64,000 bases of DNA from Amycolatopsis solani. GTDB taxonomy: Bacteria; Actinomycetota; Actinomycetes; Mycobacteriales; Pseudonocardiaceae. Both the position numbers and the translations under genes were made by a program. This document shows, piece by piece, positions 52,801 through 62,031 of this stretch (its first letter is position 1; each line of letters opens with the position of its first letter). The notes beneath the pieces are model-generated. The model had not been told where the DNA came from. It saw nothing but the letters and a program-made list of their open reading frames with translations, and searched no databases. The stretch spans positions 1,178,001 through 1,242,000 of the forward strand of contig NZ_JAWQJT010000001.1 of the NCBI RefSeq assembly GCF_033441515.1. The letters run 5' to 3'.

Positions 52801-54213
52801 CTGCCGGCCCTGAGGTTCCTCGCCCCGCGACTGGGGTGCGGACTCGCCGCGCGATTCGGACGCCGATTCGCTCCGCGACTCAGGTGCCGACTCCCATCGG
52901 GCCTGGGGTTCCTCGCCCCGCGGCTCGGGTGCGGACTCACTCCGCGGCTCAGTTGCCGATTCGCTCCGCGTTTCAGGCGCCGACTCCCGCCGAGCCTCGG
53001 GCTGCTCGCCCCGCGGTTCGGGTGCAGACTCCTGCCGGCCCTGAGGTTCCTCGCCCCGCGACTGGGGTGCGGACTCGCCGCGCGATTCGGGCGCCGATTC
53101 GCTCCGCGACTCAGGCGCCGACTCCTGCCGAGTCTCGGGTTCCTCACCCGGCGACTGAGACTCCGCCTCCCGCCGCGACTCCGACGAACCAGAACCAGAA
53201 GCCCCATCCGAGCCACCACCCGAATCCGGCTCCGAACGCGGAATATTCGCCTCGTGAACCGAGTGCAGCTGCTCCTTCGCACCCCCAACGGCACCCCCGA
53301 CCGCCCCGCTCGAAGCGCCCATCAGCAGCTGCTCCGGCGTCAACGACCCCAGGTCCCCGGTCACCGCCGCCTGTCCGACCGTCTGCGCGACCCCCTCGAC
53401 CGCGCCCCGCGTCCCGGCCCGGAGAGCAGCGTCCGCGACCTGCCCGCCGGCGCTGTGCGACAGCCCCTCGGTCGCCCCGCGCCCGATCGATCCCGACGCC
53501 GCTCCCACGACGCCGCCGACCGCACCGGAGATCGCCGCGTCCGAGGTTTTCGACCAGTCCCAGCTCTTGCGGTCGCCCTTCGCCATCTGCAGGCCCTGGA
53601 TGCCGGCATCCATCCCCAGGTTGATGGCCTCGTTCTTGAGGACCTCCATGCCGATCTTCTTGAGGCCCTGCTTGAGCAGCTTCTCCAGCAGCTCCTTCGC
53701 GAGCTGCTTGAACCCCTGCTGAGCCAGCTTCTCGAGCAGCTGCCGGAACAGCATCTGCACGGTCATCCGCGTCGCGATCTGGGCCGGCGCGATCCCCGCC
53801 GTCGAGCCGCCGAACGTGACCGCCGCCGCCGCGATCATCGCCGCGATCTGGGCGGCCAGGACGATCAGCGAGATGATGATCATGTACTTCGTGTACTCGA
53901 CGTCCAATGCCGTCTGATCACACGAATCGCCCAGCGCCTTGGCCGCGTCGGCCAGCTGCTTGAAGTAGGCCTCGTCGCCCTCGACGAACTTCTTCCACTG
54001 CTCGGCGAACGCGTCCGCGCCGTCGCCGGTCCAGTTGTCGCGGACGCCGGACGCCGCCTGGTTGCCTGCTTCCGACGCCGGGCCGATCGCCGTCGACGCC
54101 GTGTGCCACGCGTCCCGCAGCGCGCGCAGCTTGGTCTCGTCGCCCTCGGGCCAGCTCTCCCCGACGACGATCGGCAGCAGCCACTTGACCGCGTCGGGCA
54201 TCTCCATACCCAC
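46834..54213 (-). CDS. polyvalent toxin-like protein: WXG100-like, 2x ART, 2x papain-fold, RelA/SpoT-like
   Basis: 2459 residues. N-terminal 1-110 is a WXG100-like/CpnT-type helical domain (VRDNWTGDGADAFAEQW), then a hydrophobic stretch (about 111-145), helical and Gly-rich parts. About 325-1150 is low complexity. ART 1 (about 1160-1370): R in VSRRVDFG, FLSSSK, E-x-E in HEREVLF. Papain-fold 1 (about 1445-1615): Cys replaced by Ala (NGFQTNAAES), His replaced by Leu. ART 2 (about 1630-1850): SLRGIDVG, FSSAS, GERESL. Papain-fold 2 (about 1930-2110): NGYMSNCTRG, YGHVAMVVH, FIDPQSG intact. C-terminus (about 2250-2459): RelA/SpoT-like DLVGAKIQF, EPKDSGYRDLQL, VAELRLH. ART domains would ADP-ribosylate, papain-fold toxins deamidate. 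Export by a type VII system is inferred. Confidence 0.85.
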   Translation of the reverse strand: MGMEMPDAVKWLLPIVVGESWPEGDETKLRALRDAWHTASTAIGPASEAGNQAASGVRDNWTGDGADAFAEQWKKFVEGDEAYFKQLADAAKALGDSCDQTALDVEYTKYMIIISLIVLAAQIAAMIAAAAVTFGGSTAGIAPAQIATRMTVQMLFRQLLEKLAQQGFKQLAKELLEKLLKQGLKKIGMEVLKNEAINLGMDAGIQGLQMAKGDRKSWDWSKTSDAAISGAVGGVVGAASGSIGRGATEGLSHSAGGQVADAALRAGTRGAVEGVAQTVGQAAVTGDLGSLTPEQLLMGASSGAVGGAVGGAKEQLHSVHEANIPRSEPDSGGGSDGASGSGSSESRREAESQSPGEEPETRQESAPESRSESAPESRGESAPQSRGEEPQGRQESAPEPRGEQPEARRESAPETRSESATEPRSESAPEPRGEEPQARWESAPESRSESASESRGESAPQSRGEEPQGRQESAPETRSEPTREQGSAEESSRREAPSEPEARADAARREPEPQQRAESAAEPRAQQAERPAAEPIAHQPESHRAEPQSAAPPTGQGGGYGMAPPPGSGPELGRQSAGRPQDNVGAAGFTGGQHQPFAADAGPAPVQNGGSPQSPGGFTPPPPPGMPNGGGPGPQSPMPSRGGEQPRMPDPRRMMQGGQPPLGGPPPGGQRPGRPPHAGQPGGQLPHGGQPPRAGQPGGPSAHGGQPLQPGGQPPHVGLPGGQPPHPGLPGAQPPHPGLPGAQPPRTGPPPQGGQVPHAGHPVHPGGQPPHLGQPVQAGGQPPHTRPPFQQGGQPPHPGQPGQPPRGGQPLPQGGQVGRPVGQPQQGGQPLPQGGPAGQPTGQGVQHGQGGQPPQGGQPGQSGGQPPQVGGPPRQGGPAPQDPRWLLHGGQPPVPGVRGGPPPVGGQPPVQHGGPSHPRGPQPPSGQPPQGGLHPNDPRRMPPQGGQRPAGYPNQPRGPQPGGRPGMPPAPGGRPPMPSHDPRVGPRPGGQVPPPRFGSPQEHLPPRGPVEQHTPTEQGSPRTRDEQRPAEPAAREQEPRVADDPTAEQRPAEPAAREQEPRAAEDSTAEEAREHETRAGEEPTASEHEPHAGEDSAAQHAAEPEPAAREHETREDPTETAPEQEPLAADEHGHPEPSEPYLADPEFRTDDPAGIRRVEDTFMESGRQSQEDGEWRHEQVRREALEKRDAHHPGVSDDGAFAVHAYTRYEMVGPLNRALRMGGPELVDLAPQAGALVSGLNELPPHVGTVSRRVDFGGNLSRLQAFMARFHDGAHITEPSFLSSSKIDADHPRSKFPGEVEMRISSKTGRDVESMASIGHEREVLFKAGTQFEITGIEEGPGHPNHKPKPVPGEPHYVVHAEEVAAGDPRHLGADEARDAIDRRRADERADEDRFQREADEELEQFYAEHPELRPGDMSKLTAFDDPNQAPRPERPPPATGEPDGGWAQLAEPLTPGGQPVLHAGSVETTQQHARLVRDAVPELGAVNTRNHYSPDGLRNGFQTNAAESMVAFERRMNGEDVVAGPARQQSLAQIGEQLGGQWHDRGGFDDVARDLGERPVGARTAVAFETPGGELRLVAGVHTEHGVLFADPVTGRLAELPHDATGVHAMPLGGGDAPVPHHEGISDRLNPTTERVPHDEGYLFDDEHRGTPADHESIRRAVGDEDIYQQIHDRALDRRDAAGLPLTDDGAVALHGYTRGEYAYDVNEALRRGPEHPGFDLAHENTRAIMDGLNQVPRTSGESLRGIDVGGDPRLAELVAGPYEPGSVVVEPAFSSASIKTDEFSTSKFGDDVELHVRSDNLRDISKLAENPGERESLSPPGTQLLVHERRLEIGPDGRRKWIIEAEEIGPGHPRYLDPEAAQHKMAERRAENDHNAAEFERRKQAAMMERLSGLDEPAHVAPPPEQPTVHDTVDETPAEPVPAAEPGPDYSRLARSTNPPAEPAIHAGGTTPSERAAYVQDRHPHLRDVNPGFREPGALENGYMSNCTRGPEAYMDRVRGGDMTAEPILLHEMGSRGTLEHLEGRFGETFSARGSYDDVIREMRERPLDHHAVVAVKYDGPNGVEYGHVAMVVHTRDGVAFIDPQSGDLMHLPQPPKDIKLMHVGTPDEVHIGSDHVTGEHGGYGTAAPHDAFLARDDVAAALDGHASADYIREHIGQHPELVRILSEPGNDYLTRSLLDNPKTLESLLKHPEAIPILEDAVREVDERGYHVVDDVEHRGVEPFDPTPEQAEISADVAGIAAVAPPEALRHGSFDQARVGDPDYCEQWVAEERERWPETQGTLNRITERIAGETDGHPGFRPEPKDDVRALAKIAKYGWDGSQLHDLVGAKIQFERVADMYRALDAVRNDPELEIVDFTDRLAEPKDSGYRDLQLNVRLPNGHVAELRLHLTHIDEVASYEHALYEVRRDFETLSRKDGREGLLSPEEAALAAALTEQVRGRFEEAFRRGLTSEESG
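50735..53250 (-). repeat. low-complexity linker repeats in the giant gene
   Basis: Two blocks. About 53250-52640: Glu/Ser/Arg units such as ESAPESRSESAPESRGE, with near-exact larger duplications (the segment around 53020-53130 recurs at 52790-52880). About 52500-51180: Gly/Pro/Gln units (GGQPPHPGLPGAQPPHPG). A Glu/Ala/His/Arg block follows (about 51170-50840; AAREQEPRA). Confidence 0.88.
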
Positions 54214-54216
54214 GCG

Positions 54217-54540
54217 TCATTGCCCCTTGCTCAGCTGGGACGTCACGTCTTCGTCGGCCCCCGAAAGGGCCTTCATCGACTTGGCGACGTTCTGCTGCAT
54301 CCCCCGCAACCCCTGCACGAGGTTGGTGAACCCCTCGACGGCACCTTGCGCGCCGGGTACGTAGTCCTTCGCGAACTCCTTGCCGGAGTCGTCGTTCCCC
54401 CAGCACTCGCCCTGCGCGGCGAGCGCGCTCTGCAGTGCCTTGACGGCGTTGTCGAGCCCGTCCGCGGCCGTGACCAGGCCGGTCGACGCGCGCAGGACCG
54501 CGTCGGGTTCCGCGGTGAAGCCGGATCCCCCCTCCGGCAT
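54217..54540 (-). CDS. WXG100 family protein
   Basis: 107 residues, a typical EsxA/EsxB size, with two amphipathic helices and a central turn containing CWGNDDSGKEFAKDY, where Trp-Gly fits the W-x-G element. These small proteins are substrates or partners of type VII (ESX) secretion and often pair with a larger WXG100-like toxin, here the giant protein encoded 3 bp downstream. A 1 bp overlap with the preceding gene. Confidence 0.88.
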   Translation of the reverse strand: MPEGGSGFTAEPDAVLRASTGLVTAADGLDNAVKALQSALAAQGECWGNDDSGKEFAKDYVPGAQGAVEGFTNLVQGLRGMQQNVAKSMKALSGADEDVTSQLSKGQ

Positions 54541-55136
54541 CAGTCGCCCCTCGTCATCCAGGACGACGGCGGCTCCTCGTCATCGTCCCGCGGCGGGCGG
54601 ACGCGCTTGGGCGCGGGCTTGGGGGCCGGCATCGGCGGCGGCGGCGTCGGCTGGTCGTTGCGCAGGATGGACCCGCCGTCTTCGAACGACTCCGGTCGCG
54701 GCGCGGGCGCTTCTTGCTCGACGAAGTCGGGGATCCGCGGCACCAGCCCGGCCAGCGACGGCGCGCCCTCGACCAGGTCGGCGAGGTCGGGCAGTCCTTC
54801 GGTGATCGGCGCCATCAGGTCCGCGATCTTCTGCTTCACCTGCAGCGATCCTTGACGCACCAGCGTCTGGACGGTCGTGGCGAGCTGCGCGGGGGTCGTG
54901 CGCTCGAAGGTCGTCGGGGCGAATTCGAGCTTCGCGAGGCTGCCGCCGGCGTCGATCGTGGCGCGGACCAGCCCGTCGGGAGACGTCACCTGCGCGGTGG
55001 TCTCGGCCGCCGCGGCCTGGGCGTCGCGCAGTTGCGCCGTTTGCCGCTCAAAGTTCTCCAGGAGGGTGTCCATCTGGTCCTTCATCGCGGCATTGCGTGC
55101 TTCGAGCCGTGCACGGTCGTCGCCCGCGGTGGTCAC
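54540..55136 (-). CDS. YbaB/EbfC-family protein, T7SS-associated type
   Basis: 198 residues with a GTG start. An N-terminal coiled coil (RNAAMKDQMDTLLENFERQTAQLRDAQ) is followed by the YbaB-like beta segment (AQVTSPDGLVRATIDAGGSLAKLEF) and a helix. The C-terminal 60 residues are Pro/Asp/Arg-rich. YbaB proteins bind DNA as nucleoid-associated dimers; longer variants like this are common upstream of WXG100 genes in actinomycetes, where their role is unknown. First gene of the eight-gene operon; a candidate promoter lies at 55164-55192. Confidence 0.82.
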   Translation of the reverse strand: MTTAGDDRARLEARNAAMKDQMDTLLENFERQTAQLRDAQAAAAETTAQVTSPDGLVRATIDAGGSLAKLEFAPTTFERTTPAQLATTVQTLVRQGSLQVKQKIADLMAPITEGLPDLADLVEGAPSLAGLVPRIPDFVEQEAPAPRPESFEDGGSILRNDQPTPPPPMPAPKPAPKRVRPPRDDDEEPPSSWMTRGD

Positions 55137-55163
55137 AGGTGCCCCCGGTGTCCCTCGAACCTA

Positions 55164-55192
55164 CTAATGACTTCTCGTCACCCTAATGCCAA
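55164..55192 (-). promoter_or_regulatory. candidate promoter of the toxin-like operon
   Basis: On the minus strand: TTGGCA (55192-55187), a 17 bp spacer, CATTAG (55169-55164). The -35 element matches 5 of 6 bases; the -10 element is weak. CATTAG also occurs 19 bp upstream, making a short direct repeat. The gap between the MFS stop and the YbaB-like start is only 91 bp, so a promoter here is expected if the operon is independent. Confidence 0.4.
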
Positions 55193-55227
55193 TGGAGCAG
55201 TCGTCGTGACCGGTTCGGGTCTTTGCG

Positions 55228-56520
55228 TCAGCGAATCGCACGACGCCGGGCCAGCGCGTACCCGGCGCCGCCGACGAGGTAGCAGGCCGTCGCGGCGAGG
55301 AGCAGGCCCGGCGCGCGGCCGTCGTCCGGCACCACCAGCGCGCCCAGCGAAACCGCGGCCACCTGCGTGATGTTGAAGAGCGTGTCGTACAGCGCGAACA
55401 CCCGGCCGCGTGCTTCGTCGGCGACGTCGAGCTGGATCGACGAATCGACGCACAGCTTGAGCACCTGCCCCGCGCCGGTGATCACGAACGACGCCAGCAG
55501 CGCCAGCGGCAGCAGCATCGGCAGGCCCAGCGCGGACTGCGCGATCGCCGCCAGCAGCAGCGAGCCGAGCACCGCGCGCAGCCGGCCGACCTTGCGCAGG
55601 ATGCGCGCGGTCAGCAGGCCGGCCAGCAGCAGGCCGGCGCCGGCGAGCGCGGCCATCTGCCCCAGCCCGGGCAGTCCGGCGCGGAAGATCCCGTGGTCGG
55701 TGAAGTAGTTGCGCATCAGCAGCACGGTGACCAGCAGCGACACCCCGAACGACGCCCGGTGCGCGAACAGCGCGATGAACCCGGCCGTGACGCTGGGGGC
55801 CCGCCAGGCGTGGCGGGCACCGTCCGCCAGCCCGCGCGCGACGGCCAGCACGGGGTTCGTCGGCTCGTCGACGACCGTCGGCCCGAGCACGCCCTTGGCG
55901 AACCCGCGCGCGATGAACGCCGAGACCAGCGTGCCGAGGACGGCGAACGCCGTGGTCTCGGCCGAGCCGAGGTCGTTGCTGCCGAAGAGCGCGCGCAGGC
56001 CGATCGCGCAGCCGCCGCCGATGACGGCGACCACCGAGCCGAGCGTCGTCGCGAACGCGTTCGCCGTCACCACGCTCTCCGCGCGCACGACGTGCGGCAG
56101 CGACGCCGATAGCCCGGAGCCGATGAAGCGGGAGATGCCTTCCGCGGCCAGTGCCAGCGAAAACAGGCCGAGCCCGCCGAACCCGAGTCCCACCGCCGCC
56201 GACGCGGCGATGATCGCCAGCCCGCGGAGGAGGTTCGCGAAGATGAGCACGCGACGGCGGTCCCACCGGTCCAGCAGCGCGCCCGCGAACGGCCCGACGA
56301 CCGAGTACGGCAGCAGCAACGCGGCGAACCCGCCCGCGATGGCCAGCGGGTCGGCGGCACGTTCGGGGTTGAACAGGACGGCGCCCGCGAGCCCGGCGCG
56401 GAAGACGCCGTCACCCCAGCTCGCCGCGAAGCGGGTGAAGAGCAGACGCCGGAAGTCCGGGTCCTTCAACAGCTCCCGGGGGCCCTGTCGGCTGGTCTCG
56501 GCTCCGGTGCTGATCGTCAC
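55228..56520 (-). CDS. MFS transporter
   Basis: 430 residues with about 12 TM helices, for example LAIAGGFAALLLPYSVVGPFAGALLD followed by RWDRRRVLIFANLLRG, the MFS loop 2-3 signature (D-R-x-x-R-R). Resembles the MFS/EntS-type exporters. Substrate unknown. It lies 91 bp upstream of the toxin-like operon in the same direction, so readthrough is possible, but function gives no link. Confidence 0.85.
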   Translation of the reverse strand: MTISTGAETSRQGPRELLKDPDFRRLLFTRFAASWGDGVFRAGLAGAVLFNPERAADPLAIAGGFAALLLPYSVVGPFAGALLDRWDRRRVLIFANLLRGLAIIAASAAVGLGFGGLGLFSLALAAEGISRFIGSGLSASLPHVVRAESVVTANAFATTLGSVVAVIGGGCAIGLRALFGSNDLGSAETTAFAVLGTLVSAFIARGFAKGVLGPTVVDEPTNPVLAVARGLADGARHAWRAPSVTAGFIALFAHRASFGVSLLVTVLLMRNYFTDHGIFRAGLPGLGQMAALAGAGLLLAGLLTARILRKVGRLRAVLGSLLLAAIAQSALGLPMLLPLALLASFVITGAGQVLKLCVDSSIQLDVADEARGRVFALYDTLFNITQVAAVSLGALVVPDDGRAPGLLLAATACYLVGGAGYALARRRAIR

Positions 56521-56722
56521 GGAGCCAGAGTAGTAGGTGGTCGACGCACTGAGGTCGCCTCTCGGCGGCTATGCGCAGTGTGGCTCCAGCCGGACGGTAT
56601 TCCACAAAGGCGGTTCTTCAGTGAGCCCGGGGGACACGGAGTGCGCCGACCACTGTTTCAAACGAGGCTCGTGTGGCGATTGTTCCCGAGCCGAAGTAAT
56701 TCGCCGGGCCAGAGGTGAGATC

Positions 56723-57304
56723 ATGGGTCGCGTGCCAGCGGACGCCGAGGTTGAGCCGGGAACGCTCCTGGTCGCCGCCCCCACGATGGTCGACCCTAAC
56801 TTCAAGCGGACCGTGGTGTTCGTCATCGATCATCGCGACGAAGGCACGCTCGGCGTGGTCCTGAACCGGCCGAGCGACGTCGCCGTGCACGACGTGCTGC
56901 CCAACTGGGGCGGGCACGTCGCCGAGCCGCAGGCGGTGTTCGTCGGGGGTCCGGTCGAGAAGAAGACTGCGTTGTGCTTGGCCGCGCTGCGCACCGGCGA
57001 GACGGCGGCGAGCGTGCCGGGCGTGATCGCGGTCCGCGGGCCGGTCGCGCTGGTCGACCTGGACACCGACCCCGAAGCGCTGGTGCCGAAGGTGCGCGGC
57101 GTGCGCGTCTTCGCCGGGTACGCGGGCTGGGACTCCGGTCAGCTGGCCGGGGAGATCGAGCGCGACGACTGGGTCATCGTGCCCGCGCTGCCGAGCGACA
57201 TCCTGGCTTCGCCCAACGGCGACCTGTGGAGCCAGGTGCTGCGCCGCCAGGGCATCCCGCTCGCCCTGCTGGCCACCCACCCGGGCGACCTCCAGCGGAA
57301 CTAG
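56723..57304 (+). CDS. YqgE/AlgH family protein
   Basis: 193 residues from ATG 56723, with GAGGTGA 4-5 nt upstream; the upstream open frame is rejected. Family signatures: GTLLVAAPTMVDPNFKRTVVFVIDH at the N-terminus and GTLGVVLNRPS, then FVGGPVE and VRVFAGYAGWDSGQLAGEIERDDWVI. The Rv0038 counterpart. The biochemical role of the family is unknown. The 3' end overlaps the convergent SdpI-like gene by 4 nt. Confidence 0.92.
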   Translation: MGRVPADAEVEPGTLLVAAPTMVDPNFKRTVVFVIDHRDEGTLGVVLNRPSDVAVHDVLPNWGGHVAEPQAVFVGGPVEKKTALCLAALRTGETAASVPGVIAVRGPVALVDLDTDPEALVPKVRGVRVFAGYAGWDSGQLAGEIERDDWVIVPALPSDILASPNGDLWSQVLRRQGIPLALLATHPGDLQRN

Positions 57305-57720
57305 GCCTCTTCCTTCTTGAAGACCCCGCAGCCGCCGGCGCCGCACGCGCAGCCGCTGCAGCCGGCGGGCGCCGCCGGAGCCGGCGCGGGCACGGTCAGC
57401 GCGGCCCGGCTGCCGAGCACGCCACCGCCCATGACCAGCAGCAGCATGGCGAGCACGCCCGCGAGCGCGGCGGAGATCAGGCCGCCGGTCGTCGGCATGG
57501 CCAGCCCGGCCAGCCCGGCGAGCACGGAAATCGCGCCCCCGGCCATGGTCGGCAGGCCCGCGACGCGGTTGGCCAGCTTGAACGCCTCTTCGCTGCGCAA
57601 CGCCGCCTGCGTGCGCACCCCGGTGCCGCCCTCGCGCGTCAAGCGCTCGCGGAACCCGAGGAACCCACCAAAACCGACGAGCAGACCCAGCACGACCGGA
57701 ACCAGCGCGATAGCGAACAC
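57301..57720 (-). CDS. SdpI-like membrane protein with a Cys-rich tail
   Basis: 139 residues. About three TM helices; the loop RTQAALRSEEAFKLANRVAG matches the SdpI/YfhL consensus (R-S-E-E-A/W-x-x-A-x-R). SdpI of Bacillus is the immunity protein against SdpC toxin; most family members have unknown roles. Odd feature: the C-terminus GCSGCACGAGGCGVFKKEEA carries five cysteines in a short span, which could bind metal. Start is ATG. Confidence 0.78.
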   Translation of the reverse strand: MFAIALVPVVLGLLVGFGGFLGFRERLTREGGTGVRTQAALRSEEAFKLANRVAGLPTMAGGAISVLAGLAGLAMPTTGGLISAALAGVLAMLLLVMGGGVLGSRAALTVPAPAPAAPAGCSGCACGAGGCGVFKKEEA

Positions 57721-57773
57721 GGCTCAAGGATAAGCGTGACGTCCCGGCAACCTGCCGGATACCCTGATCGACT

Positions 57774-58946
57774 GTGCTACAGGCCATGTCACCGCGTGTA
57801 CTGCCCACTGTGTTGGCCGTTGGTCTGATCGGGGGGATCCTCGCCGCGACGTCGGCGAGCGCCACCGAGAGTCACCAGCGGCCCGTCCGGCTGCTCGGCG
57901 AGCAGATCGTCCCGAACTCCCTGCCGTTCCAGGGCACGACGGTCGGCGGCCTCTCCAGCATCGACTACGACCCGCGGACCGGCGGCTACGCCCTGATCTG
58001 CGACGACCGGTCGGCGATCAACCCCGCCCGCTTCTACACGGCGACCTTCCCGGTGTCCGCGAACGGCGTCGGCCCGGTCACCTTCACCGGCACGAAGCCG
58101 CTCCTGCGCCCCGACGGCACGCCGTACCCGCCGCTCGCGCAGAACGACCCGTCGCTGCCGCAGAACGAGCAGACGATCGACCCCGAAGAGCTGCGCGTCG
58201 ACCCGTGGACCGGCGACTACTACTGGTCGCAGGAGGGCGAGCGGACGGCGACGACGCGGATCGACCCGTCGATCCGCGAGGCGCGCCGCGACGGGAAATA
58301 CGTCCGCGACCTGCCGATCCCCGCGAACGAGAAGATGGCGCCGACGGCGGGTCCGCGGCAGAACCTCGTGCTCGAAGGCATCACCTTCACCGGGTTCGGC
58401 TCGCTGCTGGCCAGCGAGGTCGAGGGCCCGCTCCTGCAGGACGGCCCGGAGGCGACGACGACCACCGGCGCGCTCTCGCGGATCACCCTCCAGTCGCGCT
58501 TCGGCCCGGTCCTGGCCCAGTACGCCTACCCGCAGGAGCCGCTCTTCGCCGCGCCGGTGCCGCCGACGGCGTTCGCCACCACCGGCGTCTCCTCGATGCT
58601 GGCCGTCGATCAGGCTGACTCGACGAAGTTCCTGATGATGGAGCGGTCGTTCAGCACCGGCGTCGGCAACAAGGTGCGCGTCTACGAGATCGACACGAAG
58701 GGCGCCACGAACGTCCTGGACGTGCCGTCCCTGGCCGACGCGAAGCACGTCAAGCCGGTCAAGAAGCGGTTCCTCTTCGACGCGGCCGACCTCGGCTTGT
58801 CCACTGTGGACAACCTGGAGGGCATGACCTGGGGCCCGAAGCTGCCGAACGGCGAGCGCAGCTTGATCATCGTCAGCGACAACAACTTCTCGGCGACCCA
58901 GGTCACCCAGTTCGTCGCACTGGCGGTCCCCTCCGAACGGCTTTGA
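57774..58946 (+). CDS. exported esterase-like phytase-family protein
   Basis: 390 residues with a signal peptide (PRVLPTVLAVGLIGGILAATSASA). GTG 57774 or ATG 57786 could start it. The body has the beta-propeller pattern of the esterase-like-activity-of-phytase family: VGGLSSIDYDPRTGGYALICDDRS at the N-terminus, DPEELRVDPWTGDYYWSQEGE, LEGITF and NLEGMTWGPKLPNGERSLIIVSDNNF at the end. It should act outside the membrane on an unknown substrate. It ends 21 bp before the leader peptide upstream of leuS. Confidence 0.86.
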   Translation: MLQAMSPRVLPTVLAVGLIGGILAATSASATESHQRPVRLLGEQIVPNSLPFQGTTVGGLSSIDYDPRTGGYALICDDRSAINPARFYTATFPVSANGVGPVTFTGTKPLLRPDGTPYPPLAQNDPSLPQNEQTIDPEELRVDPWTGDYYWSQEGERTATTRIDPSIREARRDGKYVRDLPIPANEKMAPTAGPRQNLVLEGITFTGFGSLLASEVEGPLLQDGPEATTTTGALSRITLQSRFGPVLAQYAYPQEPLFAAPVPPTAFATTGVSSMLAVDQADSTKFLMMERSFSTGVGNKVRVYEIDTKGATNVLDVPSLADAKHVKPVKKRFLFDAADLGLSTVDNLEGMTWGPKLPNGERSLIIVSDNNFSATQVTQFVALAVPSERL

Positions 58947-58955
58947 CCAGCAAGT

Positions 58956-58961
58956 TACGAT
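58956..58961 (+). promoter_or_regulatory. candidate -10 box of the leuS leader transcript
   Basis: TACGAT at 58956-58961 lies 6 nt before the ATG at 58968, so a transcript starting about 7 nt past the -10 would be leaderless and begin at this ATG. No good -35 is seen at 17 bp. Leaderless leader peptides are common in actinomycetes. Confidence 0.4.
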
Positions 58962-58967
58962 GAACGT

Positions 58968-59006
58968 ATGAACACGGCTCGGCTGCTCCTTAGCCTGCCG
59001 CGCTGA
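58968..59006 (+). CDS. leucine-rich leader peptide upstream of leuS
   Basis: Twelve codons encode MNTARLLLSLPR, with four Leu codons in a row-like cluster (CTG CTC CTT AGC CTG), followed by TGA. It is 94 bp upstream of leuS and precedes a terminator hairpin, the plan of a ribosome-mediated attenuator: low charged tRNA-Leu would stall the ribosome and allow read-through into leuS. No ribosome binding site is seen, so translation may be leaderless. Confidence 0.7.
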   Translation: MNTARLLLSLPR

Positions 59007-59030
59007 CCGGGCCCGGCCCGGCCGGCGCGG

Positions 59031-59070
59031 CGACCCCTCATGCCCTGGTGGCTGAGGGGTCGAGTTGTTT
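59031..59070 (+). terminator. attenuator terminator upstream of leuS
   Basis: CGACCCCTCA (59031-59040) pairs perfectly with TGAGGGGTCG (59053-59062) around a 12-nt loop, followed by AGTTGTTT. A second stem, GCCGCGC (58997-59003) with GCGCGGC (59025-59031), starts inside the leader codons and shares base 59031 with the terminator, so the two compete at their junction. Confidence 0.75.
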
Positions 59071-59100
59071 CTGGAGTAGCTCCCACGGAGGAAGACGGCG

Positions 59101-61941
<2,841 letters not shown>

Positions 61942-62031
61942 CGCCCCGTCGGAAAGCCGCCAGTACTCGGGGGTCATCCCCGATTTGATTGAGCAGTCAA
62001 CGAAAACTGTTCGATCGAAGGAGAACTGGGG

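Noticed and set aside
50683..54855. Plus-strand frames opposite the repeat region of the giant gene
   Set aside because: They copy the repeat structure on the complementary strand and lack any start context.
58797..58813. TTGTCCACTGTGGACAA, a perfect inverted DnaA-box-like palindrome in the phytase-family gene
   Set aside because: It encodes the common Ser-Thr-Val-Asp codons, and similar TCCACTG runs occur in coding sequence (for example in leuS at 61449); single isolated site far from oriC.
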